NCBI GenBank assembly: GCA_900541585.1
Contig: UQKD01000029.1
Location: 1-35,269, forward strand
DNA from: an uncultured Alistipes sp.
Lineage (GTDB): Bacteria; Bacteroidota; Bacteroidia; Bacteroidales; Rikenellaceae
DNA length: 35,269 nt
Direction of reading: 5' to 3'
Both the position numbers and the translations under genes were made by a program. The notes under the pieces were generated by a model. That model had not been told where the DNA came from. It ran no database searches and was given only the letters and a program-made list of their open reading frames with translations. Positions within the stretch are counted from its first letter, which is position 1. Every line of letters begins with the position of its first letter. This document shows positions 1 to 7,714 of the stretch, in pieces.

Positions 1-40
1 GCCTTAGTCTCGTGGGCTCGGAGATGTGTATAAGAGACAG
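1..40 (+). other. Illumina Nextera (Tn5) adapter, sequencing artefact
   Basis: Bases 7-40 match, base for base from memory, the 34-base Nextera read-2 transposase adapter, whose last 19 bases (22-40) are the Tn5 mosaic end. Bases 1-6 (GCCTTA) match the last six bases of the common i7 index N701 (TCGCCTTA). This is library construct, not genome, and marks an untrimmed contig end. Anything read across base 41 is invalid. Confidence 0.97.
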
Positions 41-1508
41 ACGTAATTCCCAGACCACTACAATCAATAGAAATGATTTCGTTTACTTCTGATTGGGAGA
101 GAAACCCATTTTCATCCTTATCAAAATTCGTTAAGATATATTCTTCGAATTTTGAATCTTCAAATTGATAAGGTTCTACTTTTACAGAGAACGAGAACAT
201 GACAAAACTCTTGGAATCCGTCCCCATTGCAGTAATTGCAATTTCACCACTCTCTTCTGCAAAAGTATTCTCTTGGGGAGGTGCAATAACAGTCATTACA
301 TCTCCAAGAACAGAGACTTTCCATCCGTCAGGTTTCGAGATTGAAATTTTGGCAATATTGTTCTGTACAATATCAAACGTTCTTGTTTCACCATATACAA
401 ACAATTGCCGATCAGAAACATTTGATACAGTAAAAGATACCCCTTTAGACAAGGGGATAGACACTACCTTCCCATCGGTGAATGTAAAATACACGAAATT
501 ATCGTCATAACGGACATTGTTGAAGAAAGAACTACCGTCAACCCCATCTTTTCCGTCTGTTCCATCCTGTCCGATTGCTTTTACATCTTTTCCATTTGTA
601 TCTTTCAGTCTTTGAATACCATTCCCCATGTCGATTGTCCAATATCCTTCGGAATCGACACCCAAAACCGGAGTGATGCCATCTTTGCCGTCTTCTCCGT
701 CAGAACCGTCCTTACCATCGGTTCCATTCAAGGATTCCAGCCATTCTTCGATGGTTCCGGAATATCCTTTCTCTACTGCCAGTTCGTATGCAGATTTGCC
801 ATTCGATCCTTTCAATGATTCCAACCACTCGTCCAATGTCCCCTCATATCCTTTTTCAACAGCAAGTTCATATGCAGATTTGCCGTTCGACCCATTGGTT
901 CCATCCAAGGACAACAACCATTCTTCCAATGTTCCTGTATATCCTTTCTCTACTGCAAGTTCATATGCAGATTTCCCCTCGGAACCATTCTGACCATCTG
1001 AACCTTTCAATGATTCCAACCACTCCTTCAATGTCCCCTTATAACCTTTTTCAACTGCAAGATCATATGCAGTTTTGCCATCTACTCCGGAAACTTTCAG
1101 TTTATTTCCATCGTTATCCAACAACCAAGTCTTGTTTCCATTGGTTGTGATTGTCCAATAATAGATACCTTCGTAGATGTCAATACCGATAATAGGGGAA
1201 TCTTTGCCATCGATTCCATCCTTGCCATGTTTAATGGTAATGGTATTCCCTTTTGCAAAAGTGATTGTATATCCACTCTTGTCTGCAAGTTCTTCTATTT
1301 TGACAATGTAATCCCTTGCATTGATTGCATCGATGATACTCTGAATCGAACTGATGTCCGAGTTCATGGTTTGTACCGTTTTCTCCAAGGATGCAATCCG
1401 ATCTTTCAGATCATTGACATTTTGCCACAGTTTACTGTCGTCATACTCGTCACTGCAACTTACAAACAGCAATGTAGCAATACACAACACCGATAGAATT
1501 TTTTTCAT
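41..1508 (-). CDS. Surface lipoprotein with collagen-like Gly repeats, EF-hand loop and start of an LRR region (partial)
   Basis: The frame opens at ATG 1508 and stays open for 489 codons until the adapter at base 40, so the C-terminus is missing. The N-terminus (MKKILSVLCIATLLFVSC) is a lipoprotein signal; the cysteine is followed by SDEYDD, acidic as in the surface-export signal known for Bacteroides lipoproteins. A short coiled coil (about residues 25-65) and a DUF4988/PL29-type N-terminal region follow. Residues 144-265 hold four tandem copies of a GKSAYELAVEKGY-type unit joined by GxxGxx linkers, then more Gly-rich collagen-like sequence. Near the break there is a canonical EF-hand loop (DKDENGFLSQSE) and then ISIDCSGLGI, which looks like entry into leucine-rich repeats. 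The family is used for surface binding or as a stalk; the ligand is unknown. Base composition is AT-rich compared with the core genes. Confidence 0.85.
714..1079 (-). repeat. Four tandem coding repeats in the lipoprotein
   Basis: Units start (minus strand) at 1079, 977, 884 and 800 and are 34, 31, 28 and about 29 codons long. Each encodes GK(S/T)AY(E/D)LAVEKGY, GT, a short acidic stretch and EWL-SL-G, then a Gly/Asn/Asp linker of varying length. The conserved part is nearly constant while the linker changes, as expected for recombination-prone coding repeats. Confidence 0.9.
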
Positions 1509-1919
1509 AGTAACTATTGTTTGAATTGGTTGAACATTCAAATTGTAGTTACCATTCAACTCCCAAATGGTGGATTCAATCAAAAAAGAAAGTGTGGAGT
1601 TGTTTGTTTATCTGACAGGAGGTTCTGACAAAACCCGAATACAAATAAACAATACCCCACACCTGTCTGATATGTTGAGATATGAACATACCAATACAAG
1701 TGATGAGTGTTATTGTTATCCTTGTATTCTTGAAAACTGTCAGATTTCCTGTCAAGGATAAAAGCAAAACACTTTCATCAATAATATGTTGTTCCCACGG
1801 GAACACCACAAAGGTATAAAAATGTTTGCTAATATCAACACACTCAACGGGGTATTGCCGAACAAATTTAACCCGAATATTCCAAAAAATCACTATTTTA
1901 CTTTCAGTATCTTCTCAGT
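1509..1919. other. AT-rich intergenic region with several inverted repeats
   Basis: This 411-base gap separates two divergent genes (lipoprotein on minus, LRR protein on plus). No convincing gene was seen. It holds an imperfect long inverted repeat (about 1591-1610 against 1647-1664), a 9-base inverted pair ATCTGACAG (1610-1618) / CTGTCAGAT (1738-1746), and a compact palindrome at 1790-1805. It probably carries the two divergent promoters; no exact TAnnTTTG element with a good -33 could be fixed. Confidence 0.6.
1790..1805. promoter_or_regulatory. Perfect palindrome, possible operator
   Basis: TGTTCCCACGGGAACA is a 7-base perfect inverted repeat around AC. It lies about 115 bases upstream of the LRR gene in the divergent intergenic region. 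The two-base spacer is too small for an RNA hairpin loop, which favours a DNA-binding site for a dimeric repressor. The regulator is unknown. Confidence 0.4.
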
Positions 1920-2507
1920 ATGTTGCCGGTTTTTCCTCTCGATAAATATAAAAAAACGAATCTACCTATGGATTTTCCTACTTACAAAGTCACCGAACGA
2001 ACTTATCGATACGGAGTTCGTATCCCCGATTCCAATTTCTTCGATTATCTGGTCAGTACCTATGATCTCATCGTCGATAAAGAGGGCAAAATCTCCCCCT
2101 ACGACACTTCGCGAATTACGAAGATAGATTGTTCCCACCGAGGGATCGAGTCGTTTGCAGGGATCGAATCGTTCCCGAATCTGACCTATTTAAATTGCGG
2201 ATGGAATCCCGTCAAAAAACTCGAATTACGGAATCACTATAAACTGAATTATTTGTTTTGTCCCGGATGTGAATTGTCCCACCTCGATATAATGTCGTGT
2301 CATTTCCTTACGGTTCTGAATTGCAGGTTCAATCGTCTCCGAACTTTGAATCTCGACTATTGTTACTCCCTACGATTTTTGTCGTGTTGCAACAATTTAC
2401 TTAAAACACTCGACGTCACACCTTGTTCCGATTCGATACGGGTCAACCGTAACGACAATCCCGGTCTTTTTGAGATAATACACCGGGTTCAACAAAGATC
2501 AATATAG
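1920..2507 (+). CDS. Small leucine-rich-repeat protein with degenerate EF-hand-like segment
   Basis: The product is 195 residues from ATG 1920; a second in-frame ATG at 1968 would give 179 residues and is equally plausible. No signal peptide or membrane segment is visible. The N-terminal part (about residues 35-65) has SNFFDYLVSTYDLIVDKEGKI, which aligns with the EF-hand region of the upstream lipoprotein but lacks the first acidic ligand. At least four Bacteroides-type LRRs of about 21 residues follow (pattern L-x-x-L-x-C-x-x-N-x-L). LRRs of this type mediate protein binding. The gene is convergent with the recombinase and overlaps its 3' end by 9 bases. It may be a truncated relative or partner of the surface lipoprotein; the function is unknown. 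Confidence 0.7.
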   Translation: MLPVFPLDKYKKTNLPMDFPTYKVTERTYRYGVRIPDSNFFDYLVSTYDLIVDKEGKISPYDTSRITKIDCSHRGIESFAGIESFPNLTYLNCGWNPVKKLELRNHYKLNYLFCPGCELSHLDIMSCHFLTVLNCRFNRLRTLNLDYCYSLRFLSCCNNLLKTLDVTPCSDSIRVNRNDNPGLFEIIHRVQQRSI

Positions 2508-3611
2508 GGGAGGGATGCTATTGGCTGCCTTTCGTTTCGTTCTGTCAACGACCTTTGCATATTGCATGGTGGTTCCGATATCGGTATGTCCCAATATCTC
2601 CTTGACGGTATAGATGTCCACACCGGAGTTCAACAACAAAGTTCCGCAAGTGTGTCTGCTGCAATGGAACGTGATATGTTTGTCAATACCCGAATCTGAT
2701 ACCCACTTTTTCAGGGTTTCACGGATTGCATTATCCGAAGGTAACGGGAATACCGAATCGGACGAATGTTGTTCCGGGAGTTGAGAGATTGCATTGTCCG
2801 ACAAGGGAATGTAGTTCTCGATCTTTGTTTTTTTCTGTCGAAAGTTGAGTTGCATTTGATTGTCCGATCCCGTCGTAATGTGGTTCCACGTCAGATTACG
2901 GACATCCGAAAGTCGTAATCCCGTAAAACAACAAAATAAAAATGATCTTTTGACAACTTCGTTCCTACTGGGGGTGGCTATCAATTTTTTGAGTTCCGAT
3001 TCGGTCAGGTACTCTTTGTGAGATTGTACTGTCGTCGGGGAATCCACCGATTTGGTCGGATCATGGGCCAACAATTCATCTTTGATTGCCTGATGAATAA
3101 TCATTTTCAACGAGGCAAAAATATTGTGTTGAGTCGATTGTTTGAGGGTTCGTTTCTGTCTGCCGGAATTTGCCGATATTGCAGAAGACAAATATCGGAC
3201 GAATCCGTTCAGGTACTTGACATCTACATCTTTCAACAGAATTCGATCACCCTTGTATTTTTTCAGGTGGTATATCAACATCCGTAGAGAACCGGGAACC
3301 CCGTTTTTGCCGATCTTCTGTTTGTTGTCACTGACCTGTTCGATGTATTGTATCAAATTGACATCGGGTCTTTTGCTGGTAAACCCGTGTAGATCATTGA
3401 AGAACTCGACGGTTCTTTGGGATTTGATTGCATTTGCCAACCGGAGGGTTTCCTCGTTTTTAAGTCGGTCGGATTTTGTTCGTTCGGGGACAAGATACAG
3501 ATGCAAAAATTCGTATCGACGATCTCCTCTGTAATACAGATCGAGGTACAGGGACCGATTCCCACTACCGGTCGGTTTACTTCGCAATTTTATGATTCCA
3601 TTATTTGTCAT
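2499..3611 (-). CDS. Tyrosine recombinase / integrase of a mobile element
   Basis: The product is 370 residues from ATG 3611. It cuts and rejoins DNA at an attachment site. An N-terminal arm-binding and SAM-like core-binding part (to about residue 195) precedes the catalytic domain. The catalytic set is visible: R233 in GLRLSDV, H316 and R319 in FHCSRHT, H342 in LGHTDIGTT and nucleophile Y351 in MQYAK. Length fits Bacteroidetes phage-type integrases. Its start faces the core gene rpmB, the usual orientation of an integrase next to its attachment end, so the AT-rich DNA to its left is inferred to be the element. It appears intact and could be active. Confidence 0.93.
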   Translation of the reverse strand: MTNNGIIKLRSKPTGSGNRSLYLDLYYRGDRRYEFLHLYLVPERTKSDRLKNEETLRLANAIKSQRTVEFFNDLHGFTSKRPDVNLIQYIEQVSDNKQKIGKNGVPGSLRMLIYHLKKYKGDRILLKDVDVKYLNGFVRYLSSAISANSGRQKRTLKQSTQHNIFASLKMIIHQAIKDELLAHDPTKSVDSPTTVQSHKEYLTESELKKLIATPSRNEVVKRSFLFCCFTGLRLSDVRNLTWNHITTGSDNQMQLNFRQKKTKIENYIPLSDNAISQLPEQHSSDSVFPLPSDNAIRETLKKWVSDSGIDKHITFHCSRHTCGTLLLNSGVDIYTVKEILGHTDIGTTMQYAKVVDRTKRKAANSIPPLY

Positions 3612-3860
3612 ATTTTATTTTTAATATTTACATATTATATGAGGGAAATAATGAATCGATTAAATTTGTCCGGATTTTTTTATTTGGATTTTCGGAGTTT
3701 TTTTCGTATATTATAAAGTAACAACAGGGTAACAAATCAAGACCAGCAAACAGTCGTGTAAAACAGTTATTCACAGACTCCGGATTATATTTCTGACAAA
3801 TGGAATGAATTGACTGCCATTTGCTGCCGTTCAATGATTTTGTATGTTTTATTGATTTCT
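3612..3860. other. AT-rich spacer containing the inferred element boundary
   Basis: No gene was seen. T-rich runs and a 7-base inverted repeat CAAATGG / CCATTTG (about 3797-3827) are present. The region joins the recombinase start to the rpmB promoter, so one attachment half-site should be here, but the second half-site lies outside the window and the core sequence cannot be named. Confidence 0.45.
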
Positions 3861-3861
3861 T

Positions 3862-3892
3862 TTTGCCGATAAATAGTTTTGTTGTATATTTG
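3862..3892 (+). promoter_or_regulatory. rpmB operon promoter
   Basis: TTTG at 3862-3865, a 19-base spacer and TATATTTG at 3885-3892 fit the Bacteroidota housekeeping promoter. The predicted start site near 3899 leaves a leader of about 33 bases before the rpmB ATG. The promoter is intact despite the neighbouring element. Confidence 0.85.
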
Positions 3893-3931
3893 CACTCCCT
3901 TAATCGGGTTTTAACCAAAAATAATCAAACA

Positions 3932-4165
3932 ATGAAAGTTTGCGAAATCACAGGCAAGGTGGCGATCGTGGGAAATAACGTCTCGCACTCGCACCACAAG
4001 ACCAAGCGCAAATTCAGTCCCAATCTGAAAACCAAGCGCTTCTGGTCCGAGCAGGAGGGTCGCTGGATTACCCTGAAGGTATCCGCCGCCGGCATGAAAA
4101 CAATCAACAAGAAAGGGCTTGCAGCCGCTCTGCGCGAAGCTGCCGCACCCAAAAGCGTGTACTAA
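3932..4165 (+). CDS. rpmB: Large ribosomal subunit protein bL28
   Basis: The product is 77 residues, MKVCEITGK to APKSVY, the usual size of bL28. It is a basic structural protein of the 50S subunit. The sequence carries the family pattern around SHSHHKTKRKFSPNL and KRFW. ATG 3932 was chosen because it sits about 33 bases after the predicted transcription start and matches the family N-terminus; longer upstream extensions cross the promoter. It is first in an operon with rpmG (16-base gap) and the DUF4295 gene. No zinc-binding cysteine pairs are visible, so this looks like a zinc-free form. Confidence 0.97.
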   Translation: MKVCEITGKVAIVGNNVSHSHHKTKRKFSPNLKTKRFWSEQEGRWITLKVSAAGMKTINKKGLAAALREAAAPKSVY

Positions 4166-4181
4166 AAACAACGAGTAGCAA

Positions 4182-4364
4182 ATGGCAAAGAAAGGCAACA
4201 GAGTTCAGGTCATCCTCGAGTGCACCGAACAAAAAGAGAGCGGCGTTGCGGGAATGTCCCGTTACATCACCACCAAGAACAAGAAAAACACCCCCGACCG
4301 TCTGGAGCGTAAGAAGTACAATCCTTTCCTCAAGCGGGTTACCGTTCACCGTGAAATCAAATAG
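4182..4364 (+). CDS. rpmG: Large ribosomal subunit protein bL33
   Basis: The product is 60 residues, basic, with [17 protein letters not shown] and the C-terminal [17 protein letters not shown] typical of bL33, a 50S subunit protein near the E site. Only one cysteine is present, so this is the zinc-free type. It lies between rpmB and the DUF4295 gene, the standard order in Bacteroidota, and shares their promoter and terminator. Confidence 0.97.
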   Translation: MAKKGNRVQVILECTEQKESGVAGMSRYITTKNKKNTPDRLERKKYNPFLKRVTVHREIK

Positions 4365-4376
4365 TAAAGAAGCTCT

Positions 4377-4535
4377 ATGGCAAAGAAAGTAGTCGCAACA
4401 CTGAAAACCGGCACGGGTAAGCAGTTCACCAAGTGCATCAAGATGGTCAAGTCGGACAAGACCGGTTCCTACATGTTCAAGGAAGGTGTCATCGCCAACG
4501 ACCAGGTAAAGGATTTCTTCGAGGAGAAGAAATAA
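4377..4535 (+). CDS. DUF4295 family protein
   Basis: A 52-residue basic protein starting MAKKVVATLKTGTGKQF and ending FFEEKK. It follows rpmG by 12 bases. DUF4295 proteins are short, conserved in Bacteroidota and nearly always downstream of rpmB-rpmG, which suggests a ribosome-associated role, but the function is not established. The strong terminator 28 bases downstream closes the operon here. Confidence 0.9.
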   Translation: MAKKVVATLKTGTGKQFTKCIKMVKSDKTGSYMFKEGVIANDQVKDFFEEKK

Positions 4536-4562
4536 GTATTTTAAGAGCACGACTCTTAAATA

Positions 4563-4597
4563 CAAAGGGCATCTTTCGGGATGCCCTTTGTGTTTTC
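4563..4597 (+). terminator. Intrinsic terminator of the rpmB operon
   Basis: An 11-base perfect stem (CAAAGGGCATC at 4563-4573 with 4580-4590) closes a six-base loop and is followed by TGTTTTC. A second hairpin directly upstream (4536-4563, GTATTTTAAGAG / CTCTTAAATAC around CACGA) shares base 4563. The structure may also act on the minus-strand glycosyltransferase transcript that ends at 4618. Confidence 0.9.
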
Positions 4598-4617
4598 AGG
4601 ATGTCGGCGGCAGGCCG

Positions 4618-6630
4618 TTACCGCCGCCGCGCCGTTTCCCGGATCAGGCGGCGGGTGTTGCGGACAAACTCCCCGACGCCGTGCACGGATTTCACGTACT
4701 CGCACGCCGCAGCGGACAGCTCCTTGCGCCGCGCCTCGTCCTTGATCAGCGTGCGGACCGCATCGACGAAGAGGTCGACCTTGTCGAATCCGTCACCGAG
4801 CACAGGTCCGGTGTAGATACCGAAGCGCGAAGTCATCCCGTCGGGGTCCTGACAGCTCACCAAAAGCGTACCGCAGGCCAGCGCTTCGAGGAACGTCACG
4901 GGCAGCGCCTCGTGAATAGACGTGTTAATCAGAATCTTCGCCTCGCGGATGCGGCGGAACTTCTCTTCGCCTTCGAGGTGTCCGACGAAATGGAGGTTGG
5001 GAATGCCCGTGCGATAGGGCGCCATGATCTCCTCGTTACGATCCTTCTCGATCTGCGACTGCCCGACCAGGTAGAACTCGTATTCGGGCATACGCTTGGC
5101 GACCTCGCAGAACAGCCACGCCCGTTTAACCGAGGCGATGCGGCCGACGAAAACCACCTCGTCATGCTTGACGCACGTGTCGGGATCGAACCCGGTCTCC
5201 ACGTCGATCGGATTGGGCAGGTACTCCACGGGGGTCTGTCCGGCGAGCCGGTAAAGGATGCGGGCCTTGTCGGCGAGGTAGCGCCCCTGGGTAACGAACG
5301 ACACCCGTCCTTGTTTGAAAAGCCGATTCACGGATTCATAAATCCGGGTGTTCCAGTAACAGGTTTCAGGGAACAACCCGACTGTCTGAATCTCCAGCCA
5401 GTCGGTCCAGGGCCGCGGGTCCTGCACCCAGAGCAGCAGCGGCGTATCGCTTTTCCCCTCGTAGTGGAGCATGTCCCACGTCATCTCGGGCGCGAAGTAG
5501 AGGTCGTAATGCTTGCGTTTAAGCCACCGGGCGATAAAATGGCGGCCCGGCAGGCGGTAGAGGAAAACGTTATCCACGCGAATCCGCGAAGCCATCGAGA
5601 GTCCGTGATGCCGCCCGATCAGCACGTCGATCCGGATGTCGTCGCAGGGAATGTATTTGGCAATGTAGTTGCGCGCAAGGAATCCGATGCCACCGATGGC
5701 CGTGCCTCCGCCACCAAAAAATTCATTGACGATCAGCGCGACCCGAATGGGTTTCACCCCGGCCGGCTGTTTGCGCAGGAACGCCGGCAACGTTTTCTGC
5801 ACGGTCTGCCGCAGTTGCAGCCCGTAGCGGGCCAAACGGTACGGCGTACGGGCCAGGTAATGATAATAAAGCCCTTTCAAGGCATTGGGGCAGAGCGCAG
5901 CCGACCAGGGTTTCCGGGCGCCGGTGTAGTGGACGACAACAGCCCCGGAACGCCGGTCGGGATAGTCGCGAACATACTCCGAGGTGAAATTGAACCGATC
6001 GGGCAGCTCGAGAATCCGCCCCCGGCAGACGATATTGATAATATCCTGGTCCTGAAAACGGATCCGCCCCTCCAGTTCCTGCGTCGCAGCGCACAATTTG
6101 CGAAAAAGCCCTTCCCTGCGCATCTCCGCGAGGTTCAACACCAACACCCCGGCGTTGACGTACAATTCGTCCAACTCGAACCCGATCTCCGGCTTGTAGT
6201 GAAGCAATTCAATTCCCCGGTCGCGCACTCCGGCACACAGAAATCCGCCGAGGTTCGTATTCCACAACTCCGCAAGACTCCCCCGGACCACCAGGTCGGC
6301 GTCGAGGTAGAGGGCCTTGTCGAGCAGCGGAAAGAGTTCCGCAATGGCATACCTATAATAGGTGTGCCGCGAGACGTGGGGGATGTTGAGTTTCAGTTCC
6401 CGGAAAACGGCATCGTCGACGACACGGACATCCAGCCGGCAATCCGCATGGCGTTTGGCCACCGCGTCGAGCCGGCGCCGGCTGCCCTCTGAAAGGCCGT
6501 CGGTCAATATGCAACAGTCGAACGCCAGTTCCGGGTTGTTTTCCAGTACGGAAACCAGCATCACACAGCAGTGCTGCGCATAGCTTTCGCCGATAGCGAC
6601 GAAAAGATTTATTCGCTCCAAAGAATGCAT
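4618..6630 (-). CDS. Two-domain glycosyltransferase, GT8 fused to GT4
   Basis: The product is 670 residues. Residues 1-270 form a GT8-type (retaining, GT-A fold) domain with the metal-binding D110-x-D112 in YLDADLVV and a C-terminal VVHYTGARKPW motif. From about residue 288 a GT4-type GT-B domain follows, with the glycine-rich FFGGGGTAIGG, the VFVGRIASVKR block and the HEALPVTFLEALACG segment of the E-x7-E type. Both catalytic signatures are intact, so it may add two sugars in sequence to a surface polysaccharide or glycolipid. No signal peptide or membrane helix is visible; it is expected at the cytoplasmic face. It follows the DUF1566 gene by 13 bases. Donor and acceptor are unknown. Confidence 0.9.
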   Translation of the reverse strand: MHSLERINLFVAIGESYAQHCCVMLVSVLENNPELAFDCCILTDGLSEGSRRRLDAVAKRHADCRLDVRVVDDAVFRELKLNIPHVSRHTYYRYAIAELFPLLDKALYLDADLVVRGSLAELWNTNLGGFLCAGVRDRGIELLHYKPEIGFELDELYVNAGVLVLNLAEMRREGLFRKLCAATQELEGRIRFQDQDIINIVCRGRILELPDRFNFTSEYVRDYPDRRSGAVVVHYTGARKPWSAALCPNALKGLYYHYLARTPYRLARYGLQLRQTVQKTLPAFLRKQPAGVKPIRVALIVNEFFGGGGTAIGGIGFLARNYIAKYIPCDDIRIDVLIGRHHGLSMASRIRVDNVFLYRLPGRHFIARWLKRKHYDLYFAPEMTWDMLHYEGKSDTPLLLWVQDPRPWTDWLEIQTVGLFPETCYWNTRIYESVNRLFKQGRVSFVTQGRYLADKARILYRLAGQTPVEYLPNPIDVETGFDPDTCVKHDEVVFVGRIASVKRAWLFCEVAKRMPEYEFYLVGQSQIEKDRNEEIMAPYRTGIPNLHFVGHLEGEEKFRRIREAKILINTSIHEALPVTFLEALACGTLLVSCQDPDGMTSRFGIYTGPVLGDGFDKVDLFVDAVRTLIKDEARRKELSAAACEYVKSVHGVGEFVRNTRRLIRETARRR

Positions 6631-6643
6631 GTTATAAAGATGG

Positions 6644-7558
6644 TCAGAACCTGTGCACGGCGCGCACGAGGAATTTATTGTATTTCGGAATTTCGATCAC
6701 ATAAGGAGGCTCGATGCCCATATGGGTCGTGTAGGCGTTCTTCTCGTCCATCTCGGTCGAGGAGAAATAGTAGACCAGGCGGTCCATGCGCTTACCCCCG
6801 GCGCCCTTGAGCGAGTCGTTGAATTTGTTGCGGGCCTGGCGGTTGTTCTGTACGCGGGTTCCGCCGTTGTAGTTGTGGCCGATGGTCAGCAGTTCGTCGA
6901 TGGCCGGCAGATACCAGCCTTCGCCCTTGTCGCGACACCATTTGAAAGCCGGAAAATCGTCCCACGAGAGGTTGTTCGCAGCGATGTACTGCGCCACCTT
7001 CTCCATGTTCGCCACACCGTCGGTGCGGTTGTCGGCACCCGCAAGGCGCAGGTCCGGCTTGCGGAACTCGCTCCAGTGGAGGTAGATTTCATCGAGCGAC
7101 ACGACCAGTCCGTGCTGGCGGTCGTCCGAAAGCTGGCAGATCACGCCCCGGATGCCGTTCTGATCGTAAAGTTCGCCGATTTCATATTGCTTGAGCACAT
7201 ACCGGCCTCCGGAAACGGGCTGCGCGGCAGGCGCAGCGGGAGCGGCCGGGGTGGCCGGAACAGTCGGGGTAGCCGGTGTGGCCGGAGTGGCCGGAGTCAG
7301 CGGCGTCGCGGGAATGGTTTTGGTGTAATATTCCTTTTCGCCGTTGGCATACCGGATGTAATGGATTTGCGCAACGGGAAGCACGTAGGTCGGACCGTCG
7401 GGGTTCGAAAAACGCTTGTAACGCACCGCTTCGGGCGTGATTTCGATCACTTTGGCTTCGATCTTCGAGGCATCGGTCCTGACGATCAGGTCCTGGGCGG
7501 CGGCCGTCAGAGCGCCGCACAGCGCTGCGAGCAACAGCAGAATGGTTCGTTTCATCAT
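6644..7558 (-). CDS. Secreted DUF1566-type protein with Pro/Ala/Thr linker
   Basis: From ATG 7558 (or the adjacent ATG 7555) the product has about 304 residues. A clear signal peptide (MKRTILLLLAALCGALTAAAQ) is followed by a domain of about 60 residues with VRYKRFSNPDGPTY, a low-complexity linker of TPATPATP and PAAPAA units, and a C-terminal DUF1566/C-type-lectin-like domain with GEGWYLPAIDEL, FSSTE and a final LVRAVHRF. DUF1566 domains occur in secreted and surface proteins; ligands are mostly unknown. Upstream in-frame codons were rejected because they would put eight residues in front of the signal peptide. It is the first gene of a pair with the glycosyltransferase. Confidence 0.85.
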   Translation of the reverse strand: MMKRTILLLLAALCGALTAAAQDLIVRTDASKIEAKVIEITPEAVRYKRFSNPDGPTYVLPVAQIHYIRYANGEKEYYTKTIPATPLTPATPATPATPTVPATPAAPAAPAAQPVSGGRYVLKQYEIGELYDQNGIRGVICQLSDDRQHGLVVSLDEIYLHWSEFRKPDLRLAGADNRTDGVANMEKVAQYIAANNLSWDDFPAFKWCRDKGEGWYLPAIDELLTIGHNYNGGTRVQNNRQARNKFNDSLKGAGGKRMDRLVYYFSSTEMDEKNAYTTHMGIEPPYVIEIPKYNKFLVRAVHRF

Positions 7559-7579
7559 TGTCAATACAGGTATATACGA

Positions 7580-7587
7580 CAAATATA
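7580..7587 (-). promoter_or_regulatory. -7 element of the DUF1566 gene promoter
   Basis: Read on the minus strand, 7587 to 7580 is TATATTTG, an exact match to TAnnTTTG, 22 bases before ATG 7558. No good TTTG was found 19-21 bases upstream, so the -33 element is weak or absent. Confidence 0.65.
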
Positions 7588-7619
7588 ACGCTTTTTTCCA
7601 AACTTTCTTGTTATCATCG

Positions 7620-7634
7620 GTGTCGCGACGACAC
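7620..7634. repeat. 15-base palindrome, copy A1
   Basis: GTGTCGCGACGACAC: 6-base arms GTGTCG / CGACAC around CGA. It is followed by TTTTAG and then CGGAAC, as in the related copies at 7715 and 10145. Confidence 0.85.
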
Positions 7635-7714
7635 TTTTAGGAGTCGGAACCTCTTTTTCGCCCCGAAGGCGTTCGAGTTCGGCCCCATCCGGCTTTTTCG
7701 TCTCTTCGGTGCCG

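Noticed and set aside
714..1079. Possible CRISPR array
   Set aside because: The repeats are in frame within a coding sequence, of uneven length (102, 93, 84 bases), with variable linkers that also encode Gly-rich sequence, and there are no cas genes.
1576..1893. Minus-strand frame of 105 codons in the repeat-rich spacer
   Set aside because: No recognisable family, no ribosome-binding site, and it spans the inverted repeats; more likely chance in AT-rich DNA.
3628..3918. Minus-strand frame of 96 codons between the recombinase and rpmB
   Set aside because: It would start inside the rpmB leader and run across its promoter; the sequence shows no family features.
4588..6492. Plus-strand open frame of 634 codons
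   Set aside because: It is antisense to the GT8-GT4 gene, whose two catalytic motifs are clear on the minus strand, and it starts inside the rpmB operon terminator.
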